Translations under genes and position numbers: made by a program
Part shown: one piece after another, positions 1 to 12,100 of the stretch
Numbering within the stretch: position 1 is the stretch's first letter
Layout of the letters: the number at the start of each line of letters is the position of its first letter
Notes under the pieces: model-generated
Database searches by the model: none
What the model was told of the DNA's origin: nothing
The model's input: the letters and a program-made list of their open reading frames with translations, nothing else
Assembly (NCBI GenBank): GCA_023159155.1
Contig: JAJNNX010000014.1
Coordinates: 248,001 to 312,000 of the forward strand
Direction: 5' to 3'
Length of the DNA stretch: 64,000 nucleotides
DNA from: Ustulina deusta
Lineage: Eukaryota > Ascomycota > Sordariomycetes > Xylariales > Xylariaceae

Positions 1-901
1 CCTAAACTTGGCGGGTCCGGGGTTTGGTGTGAAAACGAGGCGTACAGTAGCAAGAGCTCCTCTCGCCGTAATTATCTACGCGATTGGAGCGTAGAAACTG
101 AATCCTGCTTTTGTTTCAAGGCTTTCCGTCGATCCCGACGCCACTGTACGTATCCGTACCACTTCTTCTCTGTCTCTTCTCCAAAGGCATAATACACGCA
201 TGTATGAAACCCTTTCTAGTCGCTCGCTTCGTTGAGTAATCGGCGAAGACTTTTGCCAATCTAGGTAGGGAGGTCCCTGACTCTCCCCCCAAATGCTGGA
301 AGGAAACCAGGAATCAATAATATTGAGCCCTTACCCATACACTTCCATCTGCCAGCGACCTAACTGTGACCTACCTACCTTCACTCCAAGACCACCACTC
401 CTAACATTCCTGAAGAGACTGTTCGATGCAGGAAGGCTTCGACAGGTGGATGATAAGGCCCACGCGAGCATGGCGGTTACTACCTCCATCTTGTGATGAC
501 GATTGAATCGGGAGGTCATGGTCGAGTTGGGGTAAAACGGGGTGTCACGGAATAGAGTTGCTGTGGTACTAGTTTTCTAGATACCATTTCGTTGCGGCCG
601 CTATGGTAGTAGGAAATCTGAGGGTATGCTGACTTATTGCAGTCTAGTGTTGCGGAGGTCTTCGTTAATTCTGCCACTCATGACCGCCCTCGAGTCTTGG
701 GCGCTGGCCTTCCGTTTTCCTATCGGCGCCCTCGTCATGTCAGAATAGAGGGTTTAATGGCTAATGGCTTCAAGACTGCGTCCTAGTTGTTAACTAAACC
801 ACCTCTGACCCGCCCTCGGCCTAAAACCACCGGGCAGAACTGGCCTCCGTGCAGCACACCACAATCAAGCTACGCCAAGTTCATTGTGGGGAAGTTATGA
901 A
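1..901. other. Intergenic, left edge of window
   Basis: I see no supported gene. Short open frames around 293-519 overlap on both strands, have no family resemblance and look like chance frames. The right part is the presumed promoter and 5' leader of the HET gene that starts at 902. Confidence 0.5.
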
Positions 902-3053
902 ATGCCAGACGCTGCGGACCTGAAAGAAGATTTGACGGAAGCTGCGAAAGAAGCGAGTAGGAGGATCAGCAACGTCTTCAAGCGACAATATCGATTACGC
1001 CTGACTAATGCCTGCCGGGTTTGCAACGACTTGAATCTCCAACATCATGACGAAACGCATCCGATTGGTAGACTGGATCTGGGCTACAGGGATGTTCGAT
1101 CCGCCGCCCACTCGGGATGCCCTCATTGTACCTTGATCCTTACTTGTATAGAGCATATCCTCCCTGGCGCCGAGAAGGAGTTCAAAGTAATGCTACAGTA
1201 TCATGACAATGGTTTCTTTGAATTGGCGCTTGGGTACGATAAGAACTTGAAATTCGAGATATTTCTGCCTCCAGGTAAGCCCGTATCAACCGAAACAGAG
1301 AGAATTTTGTCTATATTACCCTTTAGTCCAAGATACCTGTTGCGTGAGCAAGACTGCGAGATTATTTAGGCATATTACCAACCTCTCTTCAGAAGTGCAG
1401 ATACCATCGTGGCCACAGTTACGCAACTCAGGAACAATTGCACGCCATTCTGATCATCCACAGTGCTTCGAGTTTATCAGAAACAAGATCCGTGACTGTG
1501 AGAACCATTCAGAGTGTAACAAGACGTCATCCTTTCTGCTGCCTCATCGAGTCTTGGATGTAGGAGCCGCCGGTAGCGAAGTTGTCAAAGTCCTTGAAAA
1601 TTGTCAAGACCAAGGCCAGAGATACATTGCCCTCAGCTATTGTTGGGGCGGCCATTTACCATTGAAATCGACCACATCGAATATTTCGGAGCTGAAGAAT
1701 AGAATACCCTGGAATGAGCTGCCCCCAGTATTTCAAGACGTCATTTATGTGGCCCGGATGCTCAATGTTCAATATGTCTGGATAGACTCACTATGTATCA
1801 TACAAGATGACAAAGAAGACTGGGAGATTGAAGCCTCGAAAATGGCCGAGTACTACTCGCAAGCCCACCTCGTTATTGCTTGCTCCACATCTCCAAATCC
1901 GACAGTGCCATTCCTGGCGCCACGAGATCCTTACTGGCTGCCCGCTGACATCAAATTCATCGACAAGGGTGGGGCCTCTCACAACCTGAAGATCCAAAGA
2001 CTACGTCGTCTGAGATACATGACGTATACGGCACTAGATCATAACAAAGACAAAGCGCACGAGCATGATTTCGGACCGCTATATAAGCGGGCATGGGTGT
2101 GGCAAGAAAATGCTCTTGCTACTCGCATCGTTCACTATACTTCTCATGGGCTTGTCTTTGAGTGCAAAGGGGATAGCGGGGTATATGGTGAAGAAATACC
2201 CGCTCCTCTTCCTCTCGACTGGATACGAAGTCTCCCTCATTCATTTGCGGAACACTCAGACGACTCTTATAAGCAGTGGCATGAACTTGTGAAGACTTAC
2301 TCGAGCCGCGACTTGACTTTCTCCTCAGACAAGCTTCCTGCTATGGGAGGAGCGGCAACTGAGCTGGGTAAAATTTTGAACTCAAATTACTTAGCCGGGC
2401 TTTGGGGGAAGAACCTTTTAAACGACCTCCTCTGGTATTCCGACACCTGGGGAGTTGAAAAGAGCGGGGCGTTTACACAACCTCCACCAACTCCCCTGGA
2501 TAATGGCTCGCCATCCTGGTCCTGGGCTTCTCTCAATGGACGCATCGGCTACAAGTTCAGCGATGAGCCGTGTTCTAAATCTCAAGTGCTTGCTACTATT
2601 CGCGATTGCCAAATGGAAACATCTAAACATAGCGAATTCGGACAATGCCGCGGCGGCTATGTTGTGCTCAGTGCACCTGCAGTACGGGGCCGTCTGTCCG
2701 CTGTCATACCAACGCAATATTACGGCTACCACCTCTTCCACACAGAGAGCAGACAGCATATCCCGGAATGTCTGGCAGACACAATTCTTGAAGTATGCAA
2801 TACTGAAGGCAGCTCAAATGAAGGAGAGATCCTCCGTCGAGCAGGCCTCACGAACGGAGGCCAACATACTTCTATTCAGGGGGAGGTTCTTTGCGTGCTT
2901 CTGCAACAACGAGACGACACTGTATTTACCCTCCTGCTGGCTCGATCTGGAATTGACCCAGAATCTTTTGTAAGGATCGGCTATTCGCGAGTGAATCAAG
3001 AAAAACTAGATGTTTCAAAAGTTCCAGTCATGGAGAGAATAGTTATCAAGTAA
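902..3053 (+). CDS. HET-domain (heterokaryon incompatibility) protein
   Basis: Predicted 699-residue cytoplasmic protein of the fungal HET family, whose members trigger programmed death after fusion of unlike individuals or act in related innate-type responses. Two exons are inferred: 902-1274 and 1327-3053, with a 52-nt GTAAGC...TTTAG intron that keeps frame. The open frame extends upstream only through non-ATG codons, so I chose ATG 902. The N-terminal part carries a CxxC pair (CRVCND, near residue 36) and SGCPHCTLI, common upstream of HET domains. The HET core follows: YIALSYCWGG near residue 220 and YVWIDSLCIIQDD near 275, then the KMAEYYSQA block. The C-terminal half (with WSWASLNG, typical of the family) is variable. 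No NACHT, WD40 or ankyrin partner domain is seen. The HET call is firm; a role in incompatibility is inferred from the family only. Confidence 0.9.
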
Positions 3054-4735
3054 ACGCTGTAATATCCACAGAAGTGTTTATATCCACTCTATATTCCGTT
3101 ATTGAGCCATATGGGAGAGTTTCTTGCGCATATACTAAGGCAGTGCGGGTGATTCCACCCACTATGAAAAAAAAGGGGTAGCACCAAGACTTTTCGCTAT
3201 TTTTGATAATATTGCTATTCTCATCGCTACTGAGCTATATCATCACGTTCTTATACAGTTCTATTCTTAGTTACGCATAATCAGACCCGCCACTAATAAA
3301 GCAATGTGTCACGAATAGGAAGTTCACTAGGTCAGGTACAATATGTATATAGTTCAGGGAGTAATATTCATACAAGACTGAAGCTGGTGGAAGGGAAGAA
3401 TCAAGTATGGAGTAGATGTAGGAAAGGTATGGTGATATATAGGTATATTGTAGTGGGATCCTTGGTTCCTGACACAATGCAAGCTCCATGTGTTAGAAAT
3501 AAGCGAGTTTGTTGATTGGGTATATTCATGTGTGTATTATCTGTATTGTTGTGTGTGTTGTTCTGTTGTTTCTTTAGTTCTTGTACAAAATTCAACACGA
3601 CCTTGATTGATTCAGCGTTACGCGGCTCCATAATATCAGTCTTTGTCCAATGGTTGGTATCAGTGACGGCGCACCGAGTGAGAGATACGATATCATGAGC
3701 TGAGGGGCCGGCCGCGAGACCGTAAGGCTCGGTCTTAGGTGGGGGTATATTTACCGAGATGGTCCGCCTCTTGGCTAAAACGGAGCTCGTTCTCTGAGCC
3801 ATCGTAGTTATACTCCCGGCAACTTCTGTGCCTAGATAATGGTCACTAGCTGCTCGATTGTTATTCACCAAATCTGGGGATGACGTCCCAAGGGAGGAAC
3901 GTATAGGTCGGCCGAGTAGACCGAATGAGCATGAATATCCAGCACAATCCAGAGGCTAGAACCTCAACGGGGCTTGGCGTACATAGGACGGCTCTTCTAT
4001 TTGTCCAGGTGCCCAGGTCCAAATCATCTCCGCCACGTGACCACGTGTTGCTCTTCAACTCTCCGGCACCAATGGTTGTCACCACGTCTTCTACGGAGTG
4101 CATTTCGAGTTCGCCTCTTGTGTTCTGACAACCTAAAAGTTAAGCGCTTAGAGATGCGCCGCAAGTCTCCATGTTGCACCGATAATCCTACGCCTTCAAT
4201 ATCTTCCTTTCTTGAGATAGATCATATATTCGTATTTACACGTCCGCTGTCTCGCTAGAATGGAGGGTAGCAGCCATGGCAAACCCGCTGACCCCCAACT
4301 AGCAGACCGGCGCATGCAAGCTACCACTCATTGCTGACCGCTCTCAGCCCAAGGATTCAAAGTCGCATTTGTAGGATATGCATTGGATGGATGCAGAAGA
4401 GCCTAGCATTAAGGGATGAACATGAGACACTCCAAGATGGGGCGAGGCAGACAGGTTGATTTCCGAGCTCTGATGTTGGCTATTGGGTATAAGTGCCTGG
4501 GACAGCGCGAAGTCTCGTGGATTCTCCAGCTTGTTGCCAACCAGCGACACCGTGAGTCGTATAGAAAGTCTTCGTTCTATCATCAAGACAACGACACTAA
4601 GCCTCTGGTCTGTGATCCCTCTTTAAGAAACGCATGTCATGGCTTTCTCGCTGACCGTTGAGGCAGCATTGAGGTATCGCCGTCGCATATATCTCTCGAA
4701 TATCGTCCCGAGATGTGCCTCTCCACTACGGAGCG
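3054..4735. other. Intergenic between HET gene and DUF3433 pseudogene
   Basis: No gene supported. A 156-codon minus-strand frame at 3401-3871 begins with TTG and has low-complexity Asn/Thr content with no recognisable domain. Other frames near 3861-4661 overlap on both strands. The 3' part presumably held the promoter of the decayed gene at 4736. Confidence 0.4.
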
Positions 4736-7700
4736 ATGCAAGGAGATTTCCCCGAACAGCCTATCGCCGATTCCATTAAATCTAATTCGCCAAGTTTGAC
4801 ACCGCTCCTCCCGTCTGAGTTGTCATGGCGGCCGCCGTATCTTCGCCGCCGTGTTCTTGGTCCCTTCATCCTCATCCTCATCATTATAGCATTATCCCAA
4901 TTTTCATATCGTAATGATGGCTTAGCCACCAGTTTTCCGGGTCTGCACTATCTATGGACGTATGGCCCGACTGTCATTCTTGCACTTGCTGCAGCTGCTT
5001 GGGCTCGGGTGACCTTCCAGGCAAAGCTCATCGCACCATGGATTTGCCTGCATGAAAACCCAGCAGATGTCGAAGAGGCATTTCTCTTGACTATTTGTCC
5101 ATGTTTCCGCCATTGGTTGTCTTCAGATCGTTCCGGAGCCGTGATTTTCTTGTTACGACTACTTCCACGGTGTCCCTCATCCTCAGTATCCTGATCGTCT
5201 TGTCTACCGGTCTAATTACCCCTTTCCCCACCCCTGTCACCGTCGAGGACACACCCGTCGTGTTGCAGACTGCATTCGCGAATAATTCCACTAAACTGCG
5301 CAACGTAGGTGCTCTAGCCTGGTTGACCATGGTTGGCCTCGTCAAGGGAAAACTCAAGAATCCCGACGGTGCCACGGAGCACTTTGCTTATCAAACATTT
5401 AACGCAAGCCTACCGACCACCGCAGAACTACGAACTACAGTAAATGGTCTATCCACGGGCTTGGACTGCGAAACAGCCTCACTCGGCCATCTCTCGTTGT
5501 TTAATAACCGAGAAATGGTGGTGAACGTGACGCTGAACACTCCGACCTGTGCTGTCGACACGCAACTCGATGGCGTCTTTGTAGGCCGCTCCTTCGAATC
5601 GAGTTCTTTTATCGGTAGTGGTTATGTCAGCCGGCTGTTTCCGGTGTCTTGTGGAGGATCTGCAGATATCCACGATCAACGCGTTATGGTGCTCTTTGGA
5701 TTGCTACATTTAAGTCCCCAGCCTGGCAACGATGTATACAACTCACCTATCTTTGGACTTTCCAATGCCACCATGCTGCAGTCGGCTCAGTTGATTTGCA
5801 AGCCGACCTACAACGTCAGTCGTGTCGATGTAATTAAGAACGGCAGCGAGGTTCAGAGCGTCACATCATCGAGTCAACATGTGTCGAGATCTTTGGACAA
5901 CATTGATGCGTGGGATATCGCTCGTGGCTACTTCGACTCCCACTTTAACGGTCTCGCCTTGGACGGAGAATTTTCGACATCATCATGGGATTTGACCGTA
6001 TGTGGAGAATCTCTCAACGTCGACCCTCCATCGAACATTGCTCTTGAGCGACTCCAGCAAGCTACAATGTCGACTCGATTTTCTGCTCCAGGGCGAGTAC
6101 CTCAAGGAGTACATGACCGCAAATTATCAAAGATATACCGCAGTGCTTGCGCATCTTTCGATTGTGGAGCCAACCTCAGTTCCGTCAACTGGCACCGCCG
6201 TTCTCGTCGAAAATAGATTATTGGTCCAAGCGTTTGCCGTGCAATTCATGGCTGCGCTTCTTGCCTCAGTAGTCCTTCTATCAGCAGTGGCATTCGCGCT
6301 GGCCTCGCAAAATCCTGTACTCGAACGAAATCCGAACACACTGATAGCACAAGCCGTCCTTGTGGCACGTAGTCGTCATCTTCGCCAAGCATTGCAGCGT
6401 ATGGAATACTCGATGTCACAACCATTCATTGAAGAAACCGGGGTTAGCTCCTCAGAGAGAGCTCATATCGCAACGTCAGCCGGAACTCGTCGCCCAATAA
6501 GACTGACGAAAAAGGTGCTTCGTGGCGTCAACAAGGAGCTCACTGAAAATAACAGAGCGATAGGAGTGTCCCCCCTAACCATTCGCAAATCTGTCAAGAC
6601 TATCATCTGCTTTGTCGTGTTCAGCATTATCACTGGACTGGAAATAACTCTACATATTTCCAATCAAAATTCTGGCCTTGGGAACGTTGGTGACGGCATC
6701 TATTTTCATTATCTATGGACTATCATTCCGTCCACTGTCATGAGTCTACTATCTGTATACTTCGGTGCCGTGGACTTCGACGTTCGAGCTCTCACCGCTT
6801 ACAACTTTTTGAAAGCAGGAGCGCCATTTGATCTCACAGTGAACCTGAATCTTTTGGATAAATCCGCCCCCAGAATTGCTTTCGAAGAATGGCGGATAGG
6901 CGCTTTCTCTGGACTGGCGACTGCTTTTGCCATGTTTGCTGCTAATCTTTTAACCGTATTCACAAGTTCCTTATTTTATTGCGACCTCCATTCCACGCAG
7001 TGCATCAAGCCAGCTATCCAGAGTTAACTCATTCTTAACATCAGATCCCAGAATCGTCAATAACACCGACGGCTTTACATCAGCCTCGCTTGTGCTGGAG
7101 ACGAACCTCTCGTATCCTGCATTTACATACCAGAATTTGGCTATCCCAGGACTTTCCCTTTCTCCTGATTTCATGACTGGAAGTGACAGCGAAGCCAGGA
7201 AATCGCATGCTTCCTCGCTAGTCTCCAATGCGATTGTCTCGGCTTTCCGAACTGGCCGAAGTTGCGAGCTGTACGACTCATCGCGCTTCGTTATTAAGTT
7301 CATACCTCGTGATGAAGCAACCGGGACCCCTGATGCCCTCTTGATTAGCATTCGGGACGTATTTAATCAACTCGGTAAGGGTGCACTAGGATCCGATGAG
7401 TTGCTTCAACTTTGGATCGGTCCTCCCACTCAAGGATACTTTGGGTTGACGGTTCCCTATTTCACTCCCAGTTACCAATATCTACATGTAATATGGGGCT
7501 ATTTTAATCTCAAATCACCTACCAACTTCACATTTGCGTCAGGCATGACATGCAACGACACGCTCGAGGCCGTCGACATCGAGGCGACTTTCGTGGGTGC
7601 TAGCCTCGACATCGACACATCCAAGCCGCCCGTGCCCATTGAGTCAACTGCCAGGAGCATTACGCCTTCTCAGACCGATCTCAACAGTACTGGAGACGAA

Positions 7701-8213
7701 TTCGGCGGCGGTGACCTATACTCGTGGCTCCCATCCATCACGGGCCCGTCCAACAATCTAGACGCCTTCTTCTCCATTCTAACGACTTCTCGCTACGCCC
7801 AGCCGCTCTCCGCACTCGGTGATCCGGCACGGCGCGAGGACGTCGCCAACGCAATCAAACTCTAGCACGGCATAATCACAGTCGCGATGCTCAGCACGCA
7901 GACCCACATCCCATTTAACAACACCAACGCAACAATCCATCCGAGCGGCAATGACACAAACATCTTCGCTTGTCTGCCGCCAAGCGGCGCATCGATGAAC
8001 GACGAGGAGCTGAAATCTCATTTCCTAAGCCTGGGATTCGACAGGTTCCGGATGGGCTGGGGTATCGTAAAAGGCGACGACAAAGACGGGGAGCGCGAGA
8101 GATTAATGGTTTGTGCTGTTTCGTCCAAGGAAGAAGAGGAAGAAGAGGAGTCGACTGGTTCTGATCTGGAAGCAAATACTAGCGATGAGATGGGTGAGAT
8201 GGAAGGTCGCTAG
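4736..8213 (+). pseudogene. DUF3433-family large membrane protein, pseudogene
   Basis: Relic of a fungal multi-pass membrane protein of the DUF3433 family (function unknown). The frame starts at ATG 4736 with WRPPYLRRRVLGP and a first membrane helix, but family-consistent sequence changes frame three times. Near 5083 it moves to the frame reading SLDYLSMFPP. Near 6065-6085 it moves to LLQGEYLKEYMTANYQRY. Near 7020 it moves to DPRIVNNTDGF. A TAG at 7863-7865 then interrupts that last frame, which continues as HGIITVAMLST. The tail GFDRFRMGWGI matches the usual C-terminus, but the hydrophobic segment normally between these two blocks is absent, implying an internal deletion. No GT-AG intron fits the first or third shift. 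The repeated LHYLWT/FHYLWT segments at two membrane-domain starts support the family's duplicated architecture. Sequencing error could explain one lesion, hardly all five. Confidence 0.82.
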
Positions 8214-8840
8214 GGAGGAGTGTGCACAGAGGTTAAAGCTATTTTGATCACTTCGACTGAGGCCTAGCCAGGTCTCTATCAGCGAGGCCATGTGATAGAA
8301 ATCCTCACAAGCTGGACCAGCGTACGGTCGCCTTTCGTTCCGTCTAAAACACCGGCATGTCCAAAATGGTGGCCTATCTGTCAAGTCAAAGTAAAGAATC
8401 GAAGGCGCCCCTTCCGTACAATCTCCCAGGACTTCATCATTTTCGGATCCCAAAACTTCCAGTCCTGGAGGCTTCTGTACCAACTCCTCATCATTTGTAT
8501 GCAAAAGGGCATCTTGGGCATCGTTGGGCTGGGCCTTTTAGTCCGACTTACTTGGGTTGCGCGCATTGGTTCTTGGCAAAATCTTTGACCCAAAGTGGGT
8601 TGGAGTAATTAGAAAATATGTTTCATTCATGCCCTAGTTTTTTAACATGGGGAGTTTGCGACCAAGGTGGAAATGTAGGATCTGCCCTTGTTTTTAACGA
8701 AAAGGGTTTAAAACTGGAGTCAAAAAAAAGGGTTAACTACCAAAATGTCGAACAATTTTTCGTTTGACCACACTACACTAGCCTGAAAAAGAATAACCTG
8801 TAGCCTTACCATAGGAGTCCCGAAGCCAGATGTGGGTGGA
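8214..8840. other. Intergenic, no supported gene
   Basis: Overlapping frames on both strands (8103-8608) show no domain I recognise. The stretch from 8600 to 8780 is A/T-rich with homopolymer runs. It lies between the broken DUF3433 gene and the viral-like ORF, so it may contain debris of either. Confidence 0.35.
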
Positions 8841-9104
8841 TCAGAACAAGGGCAGATGGTCCTCCCGCCCTTTCTCCAACTCTTGGGGAGCATTGGAAAC
8901 CCCTTTGTGCTCTGTTCTCGTCTGCCCGTAGTCCTGACCACTCTCCGCCACCGTCTTCCCAATATCCCGTGCTGCTTCCCCTATTGTTCCCAGGGTCCTG
9001 GGTCCAGCCACGGTTACTCCTCCTCCGATTGATTTCTCGCCATCAGGCCTACCATGTCTGAGTAAAACCCACGTCGTCGTCAACAGCGACACGGCCCGAA
9101 ACAC
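8841..9104 (-). other. Open frame trailing the capsid-like ORF in the +1 frame
   Basis: An 87-codon minus-strand frame overlaps the last codons of the capsid-like ORF and continues past its stop in the +1 frame. After about 30 residues it reads as a helix-prone, polar segment (LGTIGEAARDIGKT...). I recognise no domain. It could be chance, the remnant of a second reading frame, or a C-terminal extension lost to a frameshift. Confidence 0.2.
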
Positions 9105-9537
9105 GGATGATAGCCTCGGTCACGGAATAACCATAGAGGATCTTAAAATAGTAGACAACACGGGGCTCCTTCCCGACCTCGGGGGGGAAACCCAGAGGTT
9201 GCAGTGTCGAACGGAGGTAAACGGAGTGCTGTGTGAAGGTCGATCCGGGCACGGTTAAAATCTCCTCCGAGGTGGAAGGGAGAGGCGACTGGCCGTCGGG
9301 CACAAGACACACGGACAAATCACAAGACTGATCCGTAGCAAGATCGCCGATTATCTGGACCTGGAGCGAATCGGCAACAAGGCGGATGTGGCCATGAGCG
9401 GCGCAGACTGCGGAAAAGCCTTTCGCCTTCGACAAGACGAAGGAGCCGGCGCCAGAGTTGCCCTTCACAGAGTGGACCGCATGGAAAGGGATTTCGCGGT
9501 AGTGAGGAGGAGAAGTTTTACGAATCACTTCAGACAT
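9049..9537 (-). CDS. Tymovirus-like coat protein, endogenous viral element
   Basis: Intact ATG-to-stop ORF of 162 codons, no intron, start context GCC-ATG-T. The sequence reads as a single small beta-rich domain of the size and layout of tymovirus-type jelly-roll coat proteins (about 20 kDa). Seen: an N-terminal PF segment, an L-V-A-D-S-L-Q-V-Q-I-I strand near residue 54, then VCLVPDGQSPLP, a PGSTF turn, an EPRVVYYFKIL strand and IIRVSGRV near the end. The order and spacing of these landmarks match the family, but identity is low and my call rests on pattern memory. No replicase-like sequence is seen beside it, so only the coat gene seems to have been captured, presumably from cDNA of a mycovirus or plant-associated virus. 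An unbroken frame suggests recent insertion or selection. Alternative: an unrelated lineage-specific beta protein. Confidence 0.6.
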   Translation of the reverse strand: MSEVIRKTSPPHYREIPFHAVHSVKGNSGAGSFVLSKAKGFSAVCAAHGHIRLVADSLQVQIIGDLATDQSCDLSVCLVPDGQSPLPSTSEEILTVPGSTFTQHSVYLRSTLQPLGFPPEVGKEPRVVYYFKILYGYSVTEAIIRVSGRVAVDDDVGFTQTW

Positions 9538-10749
9538 GGCCGAGCAGTTGGCGGGTCAACCAAGACTGGTAGGTAGCTAGAGTGGAAGAGTCGGGTCGAG
9601 GGATAAGATCTAGGTAGAGAGTAGACACGAAGCCAAGCAGCCTAGTGAGAATTGCTGAGGTAGCAAGCGACGCGATTGTCAAACGAGGCAAAATTGCGAT
9701 AAACGAGTTCCCTCCATGTGATGAACATGACCAAGAACGCCTACATGTAGAAATTGTACAGTGTGGGACATCTGCATGATGAGCACAGCCATCCCTGCCG
9801 GTAGGCGTTGACGTGCCCAGACGGCAGTGGAGAGAACCCCGCCTGTGGAGTGTGGGGGGTCATTAGCGCCAACACTGGACTCTTCGGAGGCCCACTTGCC
9901 TAATTCAGTATATCCAATTCGGCAACTATATCGCAGCCCATACAGATGTATACTTCTGTACTGCTGGGTCTTGGTTTCTTATTAGAAGAACACTCATCCA
10001 GGACACCACGAAGATCAATTAAATTATATCCCTAAGCATACGCTGCGATCTTCGGGGCAGGTATGCATGGGAGGCCGGAGGTTCTCTGCGATATATCATA
10101 TATAGACCTAGCTACTTATATAAACCGAGCCAGCCAGCCATATACATGTATATAGATCTACCCCTATTGACCATACTGACTGACCCATACATACAGCCCA
10201 GCTATACGGACCAATTTAGGTACACATACAGACTTATCTACTTATTCTTTTGTTGGGAGTCAAGCTGTGCAGCGAGGCTCATATGTGTACAGCAAAACGC
10301 GGAGGTACTATGTATCTCGGAGCCGCCCCCACGACGGCTGCACGCACGGCTGCATTGCGACGGAACAGCGCTGTCCCGCCCCATACCTCAGGATCTAGCC
10401 TACTTGTGTTTTCAAACTGAACACCAACTATCTATCTACACCTTGATCCCAGACATTCACTTGGAGAACTATAGGTAAAGCTAGAACAAAAGACAACGCT
10501 TAGGGATAGTTAGAAGGGGAGATATGTTTGCATGAGGCGCCTAGGATCCCTGTAGCTAAACTGTTAAAGGGGCTAGGGCGCAGAGTAAACTTTGGTCATG
10601 GGGAGGTTGCTAGCTCTAGCAAATAAGCTAAGAGTTACTCTATGGACTTTCTAGCTATTTTAACTCTGACAGGCCTCAATTGCTTCCTCCATGTTTTGTG
10701 GCCCTTTTCATGATAGCCTATCGCTTCTTCCGGCTCAGAGGCATTGCTG
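9538..10749. other. Intergenic, no supported gene
   Basis: Contains AT-rich stretches (for example around 10090-10160) and a 110-codon frame at 10146-10478 without coding character. The left end is the upstream region of the minus-strand capsid-like ORF; the right end is the 3' flank of the receptor-like gene. Confidence 0.4.
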
Positions 10750-12100
10750 CTAGACAGTTGGGACAGGATGGCTGGCCGAAAAGTCAAGCGATTCTACCGA
10801 GACAACATCTCGCTCTCCCGCGAATCCAGCGTGCTTGGTTTTGTCGGAGCCTTCACGAGAAGTGACCCGTACTAGATTCCTTGAGCTTCTGAAGACAGAC
10901 CGAAGACTTGAAAGCACCCTGGAGTCTCGCAACAGGAGTTTCCAAGATGCTGCGACCGCGGGCGTGCAACTGACAATCACGGCAACGTTCATCTCGACAA
11001 TACTCCAGACCACCCGTTAGTGTCATGTGTTAGAGGTTGGCACATATGCCGGGGGACTATACTTACACTGTCACATAAGCAGCTGCTACATTCCAGTACG
11101 GATCTATAGTCTTGTTTTTCCACAGGATGATGCGAAAGTAAAAGACAAAGATACTACTAATGATTCCGCTATCAAAGTCAGCACTAGAAAACTAGCCCGA
11201 GAATCCAATTGGAAGAAACTCACATGATTGCGACTAGGAAGACAATACTGAGGCCGATTTTCTTTTTTAGTGACACCTGTAGTTTCAATAAGATTAGGAA
11301 TGGCAGGAGGAAGATGTAAATGTCGGATATAACACCAATCGCCCCTGCAGTCACATAGGCAACCTGGGACTGCACGCTCTTCTCCGTTATAGCCAAGTCC
11401 CATTTTTCATTGCCATGGGGAAAGTTGTATACGACAGAGACTGGGACAAGACTCCAATAAGCAGCAAAGAGAAACGCAATTCCGATATAGCAGCACCATC
11501 GCAGCCACTTAATAACACCGAACAGACGTAAATACAAGGTTAAGATAGCAGCTTGAGCGAACCACAGGGCTGGACTATAAATGGTTCCTACAACTGCGGT
11601 GCGCTAGAAACTGTTAGCGGCTTAGTGGTCTGAGTAGAGCAGATTTAATATAATGCACTTACTTTGACCCATGATGCGTCGATGGCACCGAAAGGGATGT
11701 CCCATATATGGCGAGCCGTAGGCGTCTCTACTACTCATTAATGCTTATTCAGTTTACAGTCTCGTTGCATTCATACCTGAGATTATTACACCTGCGTGAA
11801 CAGCGGCAAGTACCCAGGCAACGATGCAAAAGTCTGGCTGAATTAGCCACCGTTGTACAATCAAACGAATCAAACCCACAGTCGTCATATGCAAATCTGC
11901 CATATATTGCATAGTTAGTCCGGAGTCTTAATGGTACAAGTATCGTCGATATAACGAGGAGGATTGTGGACACAGCAATCGTGACCCCTTTGAGAGATGG
12001 AGGGACAATGAAATCCGGAGGAGAGCCATTGGGGTTTACAATTAGAGGGATCTAAGAGAGGTCCATTCTGCGGGGGGAGCTCTGGCGGCATGTTGAACAT
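10750..12100 (-). CDS. PTH11/rhodopsin-like integral membrane protein
   Basis: Seven-helix fungal membrane protein of the rhodopsin-domain/PTH11-like group, probably at the plasma membrane; ligand unknown. Reconstructed exons (minus): 12100-11880, 11833-11777, 11730-11663, 11603-11224, 11168-11067, 11002-10750. Introns are 46-64 nt and keep phase. Family landmarks appear only after splicing: GRFAYDDYF joined across intron 1, AWVLAAVHAGVII, ARHIWDIPFGAID, LYLRLFGVIKWLRW, SDIYIFLLP, IDPYWNV and IVEMNVAVIVSC. The third-exon acceptor is uncertain by 3 nt either way. The N-terminal piece (MPPELPPQNGPLLDP) is one nucleotide out of phase with NPNGSPPDFIVPPSLKG, so the first exon has a probable frameshift near 12045 or an unseen 5' exon. 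The C-terminal tail is cytoplasmic-like and Ser/Arg-rich. Family call good; integrity doubtful. Confidence 0.68.

Noticed and set aside
884..901. Extension of the HET protein to an upstream TTG
   Set aside because: Eukaryotic start at ATG 902 is six codons downstream; the six upstream codons carry no conserved sequence.
3401..3871. 156-codon minus-strand frame
   Set aside because: Begins with TTG, low-complexity Asn/Thr composition, no domain and no plausible ATG before half its length.
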